Below are positions 34,999 to 43,268 of a stretch of 64,000 bases of DNA, in pieces (position 1 is the first letter of the stretch; every line of letters starts with the position of its first letter). The stretch comes from Deminuibacter sp966424055 (GTDB lineage: Bacteria; Bacteroidota; Bacteroidia; Chitinophagales; Chitinophagaceae): the NCBI GenBank assembly GCA_966424055.1, contig CBJLMB010000003.1, positions 1 through 64,000 of the forward strand, in the 5' to 3' direction. The notes under the pieces were generated by a model that was not told the DNA's origin, made no database searches, and saw only the letters and a program-made list of their open reading frames with translations. The translations under genes and the position numbers were made by a program.

Positions 34999-35472
34999 TT
35001 AAAATTTGATTAAGGAAATTATTTTTTCAAGATACTGCTGATCGGTTTCATCAAAACAGGCCAGTGATTCGCTGTCTGCATCCAGTACAGCTACTACTTG
35101 CCCATCGAGTATAACCGGTATCACTATTTCTGAACGGGATAGACTGCTGCAGGCAATATGCCCGGGGAATTTTTCTACATCGGGCACAATCAATGTGCGT
35201 GCCTGCTCCCAGCTGCTGCCACATACACCGCGCCCTTTTTTAATACGGGTGCAGGCCACTGGTCCCTGGAATGGTCCCAGCACCAGTTCATCTTTTTTTA
35301 CCAGGTAAAACCCAATCCACAACCAGTTAAACTGTTCTTTCAGCGCAGCGGCAACATTGGCAAGATTGGCAATCAAATCAGGCTCGCCTTCCAGTAAACC
35401 TTTCACCTGCGGAAACAGGGCTTCGTATTGTTCTTCTTTTGTTCCTTTTGCAATAACCAGATCTTCTGCCAT
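34999..35472 (-). CDS. msrC: Free methionine-(R)-sulfoxide reductase (GAF domain)
   Basis: This 157-residue GAF-domain enzyme reduces free methionine-R-sulfoxide in the cytoplasm. The family core is obvious: LGPFQGPVACTRIKKGRGVC, then VPDVEKFPGHIACSSLSRSE and IVIPVILDGQVVAVLDADSE. The three catalytic/resolving cysteines (CTRI, GVCG, HIAC) are all present. Length is standard. It uses thioredoxin in characterised relatives. It lies 54 bases downstream of the SAM hydrolase-like gene on the same strand. Confidence 0.93.
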   Translation of the reverse strand: MAEDLVIAKGTKEEQYEALFPQVKGLLEGEPDLIANLANVAAALKEQFNWLWIGFYLVKKDELVLGPFQGPVACTRIKKGRGVCGSSWEQARTLIVPDVEKFPGHIACSSLSRSEIVIPVILDGQVVAVLDADSESLACFDETDQQYLEKIISLIKF

Positions 35473-35526
35473 ATCCAGGTTTTTATGCTGCTAAATTAAC
35501 TTATTTACTTTTAAACGATGTCTTGC

Positions 35527-36432
35527 TCATTTTGCGGGTGTTACCTCTACCTGCCAGTCGTTGCCACTTTCAATATGATGTACTGCTGCAAAATTATCCT
35601 GGTTCAGGGCGAAAGAAAGCTGCATCAGGCTGTTGAGATAAGCCAGTGGCTGTTTCAATGCTACATCGCCAAAAGTATGTGCATAAGGCATGGTGCCCTG
35701 GTACACCTGTTGGTGTTTATGATAAATCGTTACCTGTAACCGGCTGCCGGGTTTTACCTGCAGCTGGTTAAACAGTTCAGCAGGAATGTTCGTCCAGAGA
35801 TTGCCGTACTGGATATCGAGTATATCAATGGTGCCTTTAAGCATATTGTTTTGCAGTACCGCTTTCTGGTAAGGAATACTTATCACTGTTTGCTGCGGTA
35901 ATGCAGGGCCTACCTGGTCAAAGCGGATGATACCGGCTGCAAGCCTGGCGCCGGTATAAGCATATACATCACGGCCATGAAACGTGTAGGAATTGCGTGA
36001 ATCTTTTCTGCGGTTGACAGCTTCATCAATCTCGCGTATTTCATCAATACCTTCTGTTTCGGCAATAAATGTAAGTGTGCCATTGTCGGGTGTTACAATA
36101 AAATGCCCGGCTTTTGTTTTTAATACAACCGATTTTCTTTCTGTTCCCACACCGGGGTCTACAACAGAAACAAATACCGTTCCTGCAGGCCAGTAGGGAA
36201 TGGTTTGTTCCAGCCGGTAGGCGGCTTCCCATATATTGTATGGCGGTATTTCGTGCGTAACATCGTATAATTTCAAATCAGGTGCAACGCCATTGGCTAC
36301 TCCTTTCATGGCCGAAACGGCACCGTCTTTCAATCCGAAGTCAGATTGAAAAACAACAATTTTATTCTGTGCTGTGCACAGATTACTCATCAGTACCAGC
36401 AGACCGATAACTGTGTTTATTTTGCGGATCAT
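35527..36432 (-). CDS. SAM hydroxide adenosyltransferase (DUF62) family protein, exported
   Basis: This 301-residue protein belongs to the SAM-dependent chlorinase/fluorinase-like hydrolase family, which in studied members splits S-adenosylmethionine to adenosine and methionine with hydroxide. Family motifs are FQSDFGLKDGAVSAMKGV, VVDPGVGTERKSVV, TPDNGTL and TFHGRDVYAYTGARLA. It begins with a clear signal peptide (residues 1-22, LMSNLCTA-Q), unusual for an enzyme with a cytoplasmic substrate. The true substrate may therefore differ. It diverges from no gene directly; the upstream 165 bases are non-coding. Confidence 0.85.
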   Translation of the reverse strand: MIRKINTVIGLLVLMSNLCTAQNKIVVFQSDFGLKDGAVSAMKGVANGVAPDLKLYDVTHEIPPYNIWEAAYRLEQTIPYWPAGTVFVSVVDPGVGTERKSVVLKTKAGHFIVTPDNGTLTFIAETEGIDEIREIDEAVNRRKDSRNSYTFHGRDVYAYTGARLAAGIIRFDQVGPALPQQTVISIPYQKAVLQNNMLKGTIDILDIQYGNLWTNIPAELFNQLQVKPGSRLQVTIYHKHQQVYQGTMPYAHTFGDVALKQPLAYLNSLMQLSFALNQDNFAAVHHIESGNDWQVEVTPAK

Positions 36433-36597
36433 GTATGTATGATTATAGTATGAATAGCATACCCGTTAATAGATTATTTCATCACGGGTTTTGCCGCGGC
36501 AAATTAGTGAACCCGCTTTTCTCCCGGTGTGTGAAAAATCCCATCCTTTCCCGGGGAAAGGATCGCTGGTGTTTCGCTGAATGGTCTTACCGTTCTA

Positions 36598-37044
36598 TCA
36601 GCGTTTATCCCGGAAGAATGCCTTCATCAAAGCAGCACATTCTTCCTGCAGCACACCATATACCAGCGTGGTTTTTGGGTGAAAAGGCCATTGATCACCC
36701 GTAATATGCCTGTACCCATTCTTTTCATCAGCCGCGCCAAATACGATGCGCCCTATTTTACTCCAGTACAGCGCACCGCTACACATCAGGCAGGGCTCAA
36801 CCGTAACATACAAAGTTGCATCGGGCAGGTATTTGGCACCCAGGTAATTGAATGCTGAAGTAAGCGCGATCATCTCTGCATGTGCGGTGGGGTCGTTTAG
36901 CCGCTCTGTCTGGTTATGCCCGCGGGCAATAACCCGGTTGTTCAATACCACCACAGCTCCTACAGGCACCTCGTCTTCTTCATAAGCATATTGTGCTTCT
37001 TTGAGTGCCTGCTGCATAAAATAATCATCGCTGTATTCTGCCAT
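36598..37044 (-). CDS. tadA: tRNA-specific adenosine deaminase
   Basis: This 148-residue zinc deaminase is of the TadA type, which converts the wobble adenosine of tRNA-Arg(ACG) to inosine. Zinc and catalytic residues appear in PTAHAEMIAL (HAE) and VEPCLMCSGALYWSKIGRIV (PCxxC). The EEDEVPVGAVVV and VIARGHNQTERLNDP segments are characteristic of TadA. Length is normal. A guanine deaminase paralogue cannot be fully excluded, but motifs fit TadA. Confidence 0.92.
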   Translation of the reverse strand: MAEYSDDYFMQQALKEAQYAYEEDEVPVGAVVVLNNRVIARGHNQTERLNDPTAHAEMIALTSAFNYLGAKYLPDATLYVTVEPCLMCSGALYWSKIGRIVFGAADEKNGYRHITGDQWPFHPKTTLVYGVLQEECAALMKAFFRDKR

Positions 37045-37108
37045 AACGCGAAGATAGTGTACGGCCCTGGCGTGGCAAGTTTATGTTATGGGGCAGAATA
37101 TCTTCCAT

Positions 37109-38305
37109 TTATTTCCCTGCTGTTTCTTTCAGCCCGGCCAGCCAGGATTGAATGCCCCTGGTTATCTGTTGCGCCACCGGTTTATGAAACCTGGGGTCGA
37201 GTATGCGTTTTTCATCCTCCCGGTTGCTCAGGAACGCTACTTCCACCAGGGCATTGGGGTATTCTGTAGGGCCATTCAGCGAGAAATTGAAATTGCCCAC
37301 ATTGCCAAATTCCTGCAGGCCCAGTTTCAGCATCTGGTCAAGGATGGCCTTGCTCAATGGCCTGAAACCAATATACCGGTAATAAGTGCTTACACCCCGC
37401 ACCGTATCATTGCCCGATGAATTGAGGTGGATACTTACCAGTACATCGGGTGCAAACTGTGCAAGCATCGCTGTTCTTTCAACCATCGACAGGGATGTGT
37501 CTTTTGTACGGGTCATGAATATTTTTTTTACACCGGCTGTCTTCAGGGCTTTTTCCAGCTGTTTGGCAATCAGCAGTGTGTATTCCTTTTCCAGGATATG
37601 GCTGGTGACACCGTCTGCACCGTTGTTGTCGCCACCATGGCCGGGATCGATCGCAATACGCAGTTTGGCAATACTGCTTATATCGGGCTGGCGCTTTATG
37701 CGTATCACCATCCTGTTGCCTATACTGTCGTAGCTGATATGATGACCCCAGTGCTGGCTGTGTTTCAGTTCAATGATCACGCGCAGTACATCATCTTCCG
37801 TTTGTTCGTAGTATACATTCTTTATTTCCTTTACCGAGCTTAGCTGGGTGATCCAGTTGGTGTTGCTGGTAACACCGTAAATATCTACCACCAGACGCGA
37901 AGGGTGCAGCTCCTGCGTGCTTTTGTATGGCAGCTTTTCCTGCAGGTTTATTTTTATATAATCATAGCTTGTATCACCATACACACGCCAGCTTTCTGAT
38001 AAAACATAAGGCCTGGCATGCAGTAGTGAATCTTTCTTTACATCTGTTTTGGGTATATAAGCAAAATGATTGCGTGACAGCTGTATCTTGTAATCATCCT
38101 TTACACTGTCTACCACCCTCACTACAATATTGGTATCAAGGTAGCCCATTTTGGCACCGCCCAGGCGGTCATCGCCAAGGCCATATTCCATAAAAGGCAG
38201 CTTGCCTGTTGTGCGCCCCATCCAGAAGCCGGCGGGTATATCCTGTGCCATTGAACGGAATATTGTTACTGTGAATATTATTGCCAGGAGGTATGCTTTT
38301 TTCAT
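37109..38305 (-). CDS. N-acetylmuramoyl-L-alanine amidase
   Basis: This 398-residue exported cell-wall hydrolase has a signal peptide (residues 1-20, FRSMA-Q). An N-terminal region resembles AMIN-like and SH3-like beta domains (residues 25-220). The C-terminal Amidase_3 domain carries the zinc ligands in AIDPGHGGDNNGADG, the conserved EKEYTLLIAKQL, VSIHLNSSGN and the catalytic glutamate in ALVEVAFLSNREDE. It cleaves the bond between MurNAc and L-alanine, usually for cell separation. The frame is open 45 bases upstream, but the ATG at 38305 begins a normal signal. Confidence 0.93.
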   Translation of the reverse strand: MKKAYLLAIIFTVTIFRSMAQDIPAGFWMGRTTGKLPFMEYGLGDDRLGGAKMGYLDTNIVVRVVDSVKDDYKIQLSRNHFAYIPKTDVKKDSLLHARPYVLSESWRVYGDTSYDYIKINLQEKLPYKSTQELHPSRLVVDIYGVTSNTNWITQLSSVKEIKNVYYEQTEDDVLRVIIELKHSQHWGHHISYDSIGNRMVIRIKRQPDISSIAKLRIAIDPGHGGDNNGADGVTSHILEKEYTLLIAKQLEKALKTAGVKKIFMTRTKDTSLSMVERTAMLAQFAPDVLVSIHLNSSGNDTVRGVSTYYRYIGFRPLSKAILDQMLKLGLQEFGNVGNFNFSLNGPTEYPNALVEVAFLSNREDEKRILDPRFHKPVAQQITRGIQSWLAGLKETAGK

Positions 38306-38355
38306 AAGCTGAAGATACTTAAAATCGATAGCAATGCCGTAGTTCTGCATTCATG

Positions 38356-38363
38356 TAACTTTG
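38356..38363 (+). promoter_or_regulatory. -7 promoter element 4 bases before a start codon
   Basis: TAACTTTG fully matches TAnnTTTG and ends 4 bases before the ATG at 38368. Transcription would begin at or beside the start codon, giving a leaderless message. The alternative is that translation starts at the internal ATG at 38395. Confidence 0.5.
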
Positions 38364-38367
38364 CATC

Positions 38368-39456
38368 ATGACAGTTACAATACATCCCCGGGAAATGCTT
38401 ACAGAAGAGTGGGTGCATATTATCCGCCGGCATAGTGCCGGTGCAGAAGCCGCCGGTCAGTTACATCCTGTACAGCTTTCGCTGATGTACGCGCAGCACT
38501 GGTTTACGCTGCTTACTCCCAAAGCATACAATGGCCTGGAATGGCCTTTGCCCGATGTGGTAAAACTGGAAGAGGCCATTGCCTGGGCCGATGGCAGCAT
38601 GGCCTGGGTACTCACCCTGTGTGCAGGTGCAGGTTGGTTTGGCGGATTTTTACAGCCTGAAACCGCACAGCAGTTCTTTGCCAACCCGCAGGTATGCCTG
38701 GCCGGCAGTGGTGCGGCAACAGGCCATGCCGAAATAACCGGTAACGGGTATATGGTTAACGGCAGCTGGCTGCATGCCAGCGGGGCGCCCCATGCTACTG
38801 TATTTACTGCCAACTGTGTGCTCACACACAACGGGGAAACTGTGACTGATCAGCAGGGTAAACCGGTTATCAGGCCCTTTGCTTTTTTAAAAGAAGAAGT
38901 GGAACAGCTACATACCTGGCAATCGTTCGGGCTGGTGGCTACGGCCAGCCATGCATTTACCATTAAGAACAAGACAGTGCCTGCAGAAAGAAGTTTTTTG
39001 ATCGATGCAAAATCGGCAATAGCAGCGGGGCCGCTGTATCAATATCCCTTTTTACAACTGGCAGAATGTACCCTTGCTGCCAATATCAGCGGTATGTGCC
39101 TGCATTTTATGGAAGAGGCAACGGCAATACTGCAGCATAGCAGTCAAAAAAATGCCTTTGCTGTACCGGTGCTGGAAAAATCAAAAGAACTGCTTCAAAC
39201 AAGAAGAGCATCTTTTTATGAAGTGCTCGAAAGCTCCTGGCAGCAGCTGTTGCAGGGCAGCATCAATAATGAAACACTGGCCGCTATCAGCATGACTGCA
39301 CGGCAGCTGGCACTGGATGCCCGTAAAACTGTAGACGAATTGTACCCTTACTGTGGATTGCAGGCAGCAGCAAAAAACACGGTGATCAACCGCGTATGGC
39401 GCGATATTCACACGGCCAGCCAGCACAGCCTGCTGGTTTATCCTGCTGCAGAATAG
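38368..39456 (+). CDS. Acyl-CoA dehydrogenase-like flavoprotein
   Basis: This 362-residue protein has the acyl-CoA dehydrogenase layout. The N-terminal helical part is followed by a central beta domain with the AGSGAATGHAEITGNGYMV segment and a C-terminal helical bundle. The sequence is divergent; the usual catalytic glutamate and the 'YGGxG' signature are not evident, and 'YCGLQAA' near residue 330 takes its place. It could be a dehydrogenase or a flavin-dependent monooxygenase of the same fold. The substrate is unknown. A -7 element lies directly before the start. Confidence 0.75.
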   Translation: MTVTIHPREMLTEEWVHIIRRHSAGAEAAGQLHPVQLSLMYAQHWFTLLTPKAYNGLEWPLPDVVKLEEAIAWADGSMAWVLTLCAGAGWFGGFLQPETAQQFFANPQVCLAGSGAATGHAEITGNGYMVNGSWLHASGAPHATVFTANCVLTHNGETVTDQQGKPVIRPFAFLKEEVEQLHTWQSFGLVATASHAFTIKNKTVPAERSFLIDAKSAIAAGPLYQYPFLQLAECTLAANISGMCLHFMEEATAILQHSSQKNAFAVPVLEKSKELLQTRRASFYEVLESSWQQLLQGSINNETLAAISMTARQLALDARKTVDELYPYCGLQAAAKNTVINRVWRDIHTASQHSLLVYPAAE

Positions 39457-39504
39457 TCAACAAACAATTTATTGCTTAATTTGTAGATAGAAACACTGCT
39501 GCAT

Positions 39505-39548
39505 GTTACCATAAGCTATCCAACCTGCTTGCAGGCTTAGCTGGTAAC
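39505..39548. repeat. Interrupted inverted repeat between two plus-strand genes
   Basis: The two arms pair in three blocks, gttacc/ggtaac, agct/agct and cctgc/gcagg, around a 2-base loop. It lies in a 301-base gap. A second short hairpin (cagccgg / ccggctg, 39561-39586) follows. Either may terminate the upstream gene, though T runs are poor. Nothing else was recognised between 39457 and 39757. Confidence 0.45.
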
Positions 39549-39757
39549 CATTACATAAAACAGCCGGGCATGCATCTTTCCGGCTGAAATAATTGTCAAA
39601 ATAATTAATCCGCTATCCTGTTAAAGCAGGGATATGGTGTGCGATGGTGTAATGTGGAAAACTATTGGCTTAAATCCCTTTTCATGGCATGCATCATGCT
39701 ATAAGGCCGGCAACTTGTACAAAATATTTTATTGTAAAACGCAAAAACATCAACCAC

Positions 39758-40687
39758 ATGAAAAACCTGCTCTTGGTCAGCGCTATGCTGCTTTTGGCAA
39801 ATGCTGCTGTACACGCTCAGGACACGTTTAAAAATCTTCAGGATGCCAACAGCCGAACGATTAAGAAAGACCCCAATGACACGATTCCCAAAACATGGAA
39901 AAAAGGTGGCCAGTTCAGCCTGAACCTTTCACAGGCCTCACTCAGTAACTGGGCTGCCGGTGGCGATGATTATGCCATGGCCATCACCAGTTACCTGAAC
40001 GGCTATGCTTTTTATAAAAAGGGTAAGCACAGCTGGGACAATAATCTCGATATCAACTTCGGTTATGTAAATACAACCTCCCTGGGCAGCAGGAAAAATG
40101 ATGACCGTGTAGATTTCCTTTCTAAATACGGGTACGAGCTGAATCCCAAACTGAACCTGGCCGGCTTGTTCAATTTCAGGTCGCAGATGCTGAAAGGCTA
40201 TAGTTACGATAACAACAGCAAAGTGCTGTCATCCGATTTCTTTGCGCCTGCATATGTATCACTGGGTCTTGGCCTGGATTATCATCCTGTGAAAAATTTG
40301 TCCATCTTTGTTTCACCCATCACCACCCGGTGGATCATTGTAAAAAATGACAGCCTTTCCTCTGTAGGTGCCTATGGCGTGGATAGTGGTAAGCATGTAA
40401 AAAACCAGATCGGCGCTTATGTAACGGTTAACTATATGACCAATATCAACAAAATAGTGAGTTATAAAGGAAGACTGGATCTGTTCTCCGATTACAAAAA
40501 CAAGCCGCAGAATGTGTATGTATTTATGACGAATATGTTCGCGGTAAAATTATCCAAAGTACTTTCTGCCACCTGGAGCCTTGACCTGATTTATGATGAC
40601 AATGCCAAAACGCTTGGGCCCAATCATGATGCACCAAGGTTACAGCTAAAATCGTTGATAGGTGCGGGAATGCTGGTGAGGTTTTAG
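39758..40687 (+). CDS. DUF3078-family exported protein
   Basis: This 309-residue protein has a signal peptide (residues 1-20, ANAAVHA-Q). The body consists of amphipathic beta strands and ends in an aromatic residue (GAGMLVRF), typical of an outer-membrane beta barrel. The segment SLNLSQASLSNWAAGGDDY and the W/G/N-rich strands fit DUF3078, a Bacteroidota-restricted family of presumed outer-membrane proteins. The function is unknown. The frame is open 69 bases upstream, but the ATG at 39758 starts the signal. A bidirectional terminator follows. Confidence 0.85.
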   Translation: MKNLLLVSAMLLLANAAVHAQDTFKNLQDANSRTIKKDPNDTIPKTWKKGGQFSLNLSQASLSNWAAGGDDYAMAITSYLNGYAFYKKGKHSWDNNLDINFGYVNTTSLGSRKNDDRVDFLSKYGYELNPKLNLAGLFNFRSQMLKGYSYDNNSKVLSSDFFAPAYVSLGLGLDYHPVKNLSIFVSPITTRWIIVKNDSLSSVGAYGVDSGKHVKNQIGAYVTVNYMTNINKIVSYKGRLDLFSDYKNKPQNVYVFMTNMFAVKLSKVLSATWSLDLIYDDNAKTLGPNHDAPRLQLKSLIGAGMLVRF

Positions 40688-40726
40688 CAGGCAAATACCG
40701 TACTGAATTAAGCGACAGGCAAAAAC

Positions 40727-40765
40727 AGCGCCGGGTTGGGAAATGGTCCTCAACCCGGCGCTTTA
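40727..40765. terminator. Bidirectional terminator between converging genes
   Basis: A 12-bp perfect stem (agcgccgggttg / caacccggcgct) with a 12-nt loop lies between the DUF3078 gene (+) and the acyl-CoA dehydrogenase (-). A-rich sequence precedes it and T-rich sequence follows, so it can work both ways. Confidence 0.8.
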
Positions 40766-40767
40766 TA

Positions 40768-42561
40768 TTAAAAAGGATATCTCTTTGCAGCGATCATCTT
40801 TGCTGCGATCCGTCTTCTGGATTCTTTGGTATTAAACGGTTCTACTTTGGTAAAGCGTTTCAGGCCAATATGCATCATCCTCAGCTCATCGCCATCGGCA
40901 AAACTGTTCAATGCATCTTTACCGGCTTTATTAATGCGGTCTGCGGCGTCATATAAATAGGTGCGCATCATATCTATCTGCAGGCTGTTGGCTGCCTCAC
41001 CGGTTTTATCCACCAGTTTCATCACGCGCAGCAGTGCGCATTCGGCATGATAGGTTTCAATAGCCATATTGGCAATGTTCATCAGCAACTCCTGCTCTTT
41101 ATCGATGTTCATCATCAACTTTTGCACGGCGGCACCGGCTGTGAGTAAAATGGCTTTTTTGAAATTAGCGATGTATTTTTTTTCTTTCGCAAAAGCACCT
41201 TCCTCATCATTGCTAAAATCAGGAATGCTCATCAGTTCCTTGCTCACTGCCATGGCCGGGCCCATCAAATCCAGCCGGCCTTTCAGGGCGCGTTTCAGCG
41301 TCATATCCAGCGTTAGCAGGCGGTTTATTTCATTGGTGCCTTCATAAATGCGGTTGATACGGCTGTCGCGGTAAGCTTTGCTGATAATATACTCATCACT
41401 GAAGCCGTTGCCGCCATGTATCTGTACGCCTTCATCCACTACAAAATCGAGTACTTCGCTGCCAAATACTTTCAGCATGGCGCATTCAATGGCAAATTCT
41501 TCTGCGGCACCCAGCAGGGCCTTGTTAAACGGTGTGCCCGATTGCTGTAGTTCGTGCTCGTGCTGGTCTATCCATTTAGCTGTACGGTATAGCCCGCTTT
41601 CAGCCACCCATATACGAATGGCCATTTCAGCCAGCTTATGCTGTATAGCGCCAAAGCTGGCAATTGGCTGTTTAAACTGTTCGCGTGTTACGGCATAGTC
41701 TGCCGCGATGCTAGCCGCATGCTTGGATGCACCCAGTGCAGCTGCATCCAGCTTAAGGCGGCCGATATTGAGGATATTAAATGCGATCACATGTCCTTTG
41801 CCAATTTCACCCAGCACATTTTCCACGGGCACCTTGCAATCCTGGAAATACAACTGCACCGTAGAAGAACCTTTAATGCCCATTTTATGCTCTTCAGGGC
41901 CCTGGGTAAAACCTTCAAAACCGCGTTCTACAATAAATGCGGTGAATTTATCGCCATCAATCTTGGCGAATACGGTATATACATCTGCAAAACCGCCATT
42001 GGTGATCCAGCATTTCTGGCCGTTCAGCAGGTAATATTTTCCATCGTCGCTCAGCTTGGCCGATGTTTTGGCGCCCAGAGCATCACTGCCGCTGTTGGGC
42101 TCGGTTAAGCCATAAGCGCCTTTCCATTCGCCGGAGGCCAGTTTGGGAATGTATTTTTGTTTTTGTGCATCTGTGCCAAAATACAAAATAGGCAGTGAGC
42201 CGATACCCGTATGTGCTGCAATGGCCACTGAAAATGAGTGACCACCACCCAGGCCTTCATTTACAATAGTGGAAGTGATAAAATCTTTGTTCAATCCGCC
42301 ATACTCTTCAGGAAATGAAGTGGAGAGCAGGCCTTGTTCACCGGCTTTTTCCAGTAGCGACTGCATCAGGCCGGGTTCCTGTTTATCGATGCGCTCTACA
42401 GCAGGCAGCACTTCTGTTTGCAAAAACTGGGCGCACATATCCATCACCATCCGCTGCTCTTCATTAAAGTCTTCGGGGGTGAAAGTTTCATAGGGATTGC
42501 TTTCCTTTATCAGCCATTCGCCGCCTTTGGTACTGGCTGTTTTTGTTGTTTCTGTGCTCAT
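40768..42561 (-). CDS. Acyl-CoA dehydrogenase (long form)
   Basis: This 597-residue FAD enzyme oxidises acyl-CoA thioesters to enoyl-CoA in fatty-acid beta-oxidation. Signatures include GAYGLTEPNSGSDALGAKT, CWITNGGFADVYTVFAKID and the C-terminal GVQIHGGNGFSDEYIISKAY and YRDSRINRIYEGTNEINRLL. A C-terminal extension of about 150 residues, as in VLCAD-like and Bacteroidota enzymes, may aid dimerisation or membrane contact. It follows a MarR regulator by 86 bases on the same strand and is probably co-regulated by it. Confidence 0.95.
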   Translation of the reverse strand: MSTETTKTASTKGGEWLIKESNPYETFTPEDFNEEQRMVMDMCAQFLQTEVLPAVERIDKQEPGLMQSLLEKAGEQGLLSTSFPEEYGGLNKDFITSTIVNEGLGGGHSFSVAIAAHTGIGSLPILYFGTDAQKQKYIPKLASGEWKGAYGLTEPNSGSDALGAKTSAKLSDDGKYYLLNGQKCWITNGGFADVYTVFAKIDGDKFTAFIVERGFEGFTQGPEEHKMGIKGSSTVQLYFQDCKVPVENVLGEIGKGHVIAFNILNIGRLKLDAAALGASKHAASIAADYAVTREQFKQPIASFGAIQHKLAEMAIRIWVAESGLYRTAKWIDQHEHELQQSGTPFNKALLGAAEEFAIECAMLKVFGSEVLDFVVDEGVQIHGGNGFSDEYIISKAYRDSRINRIYEGTNEINRLLTLDMTLKRALKGRLDLMGPAMAVSKELMSIPDFSNDEEGAFAKEKKYIANFKKAILLTAGAAVQKLMMNIDKEQELLMNIANMAIETYHAECALLRVMKLVDKTGEAANSLQIDMMRTYLYDAADRINKAGKDALNSFADGDELRMMHIGLKRFTKVEPFNTKESRRRIAAKMIAAKRYPF

Positions 42562-42600
42562 GGCAAACCGGTTTTATCGTTTTATTTATTGTAGATACCA

Positions 42601-42631
42601 GCTGTGCCATAGCTGCCAGATATGGCATAGC
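42601..42631. promoter_or_regulatory. Inverted repeat between marR and the acyl-CoA dehydrogenase
   Basis: An 11-bp stem with one G-T pair (gctgtgccata / tatggcatagc) and a 9-nt loop lies upstream of the dehydrogenase start. On the dehydrogenase strand no T run follows, so it is more likely an operator or RNA element than a terminator. Confidence 0.35.
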
Positions 42632-42647
42632 CCTTTTTATTATGTTC

Positions 42648-43088
42648 CTATTTCAGGTTATCGTACACCCGTTGCAGCACTGTTTTCACTGTTTCAATCT
42701 CTTCTTTGTTCACACCTGTCAGTGCTTCATCCATGGTTTGGTTGGCAAGATCGATGGTTTTATCCTGCAGCTCCCGGGCGGCATCGGTCAGGTAAACCAG
42801 GTTAATACGGCGGTCATCTTTGGAGGCCACCCGTTTTACCAGCTTCTGTTTTTCCAGGTTGTCTACCAGCCGGGTAATACTGGGTTTGTCCCTGAAAGTG
42901 CGGTTGCATAGTTCCTGCTGGCTCAGCCCGTCTTCTTTCCATAAATGATATAAAATGCTCCACTGTTCAATGGTAATATCCAGCCCTGCCTGCCTGAAAT
43001 TCTTCTGCAGGCGGCGGGCTACGGCGGTAGAAGCCATGCCATTGATCACACTGTATAATTCTCCTCTTTTAAAATGGTTGTTGGGCAT
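42648..43088 (-). CDS. MarR-family transcriptional regulator
   Basis: This 146-residue winged-helix regulator begins MPNNHFKRGELYSVINGM. The DNA-binding part is ITIEQWSILYHLWKEDGLSQ through FRDKPSITRLVDNLEKQKLV. The wing is KRVASKDDRRINLVYLTDAA. Helices at both ends form the dimer interface. A short palindrome (tagtt-N4-aacta) 5 bases upstream of the start codon suggests autorepression. The downstream acyl-CoA dehydrogenase is the likely target, making an acyl compound a plausible ligand; that is inference. Confidence 0.92.
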   Translation of the reverse strand: MPNNHFKRGELYSVINGMASTAVARRLQKNFRQAGLDITIEQWSILYHLWKEDGLSQQELCNRTFRDKPSITRLVDNLEKQKLVKRVASKDDRRINLVYLTDAARELQDKTIDLANQTMDEALTGVNKEEIETVKTVLQRVYDNLK

Positions 43089-43093
43089 ATAGT

Positions 43094-43107
43094 TAGTTAT
43101 GCAACTA
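43094..43107. promoter_or_regulatory. Likely MarR operator
   Basis: TAGTT-ATGC-AACTA is a perfect 5-bp inverted repeat with a 4-base spacer, of the form bound by many MarR proteins. It sits 5 bases upstream of the marR start codon, where it would block transcription initiation. Confidence 0.5.
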
Positions 43108-43268
43108 TTTCAAAGTTGGTTTGTTTTTCCCAATAAAACAAGTGTTGCAGCTTAATTTTTCTTAACAATTGCCCTTGCCGCAAATCCTGTTCATACCTGG
43201 GCAGCGCAGGAAAAAAAGGAAGGCTCAACTGAAGGCATTAACTTAACAGCTTCAACCTTTTATCAATA

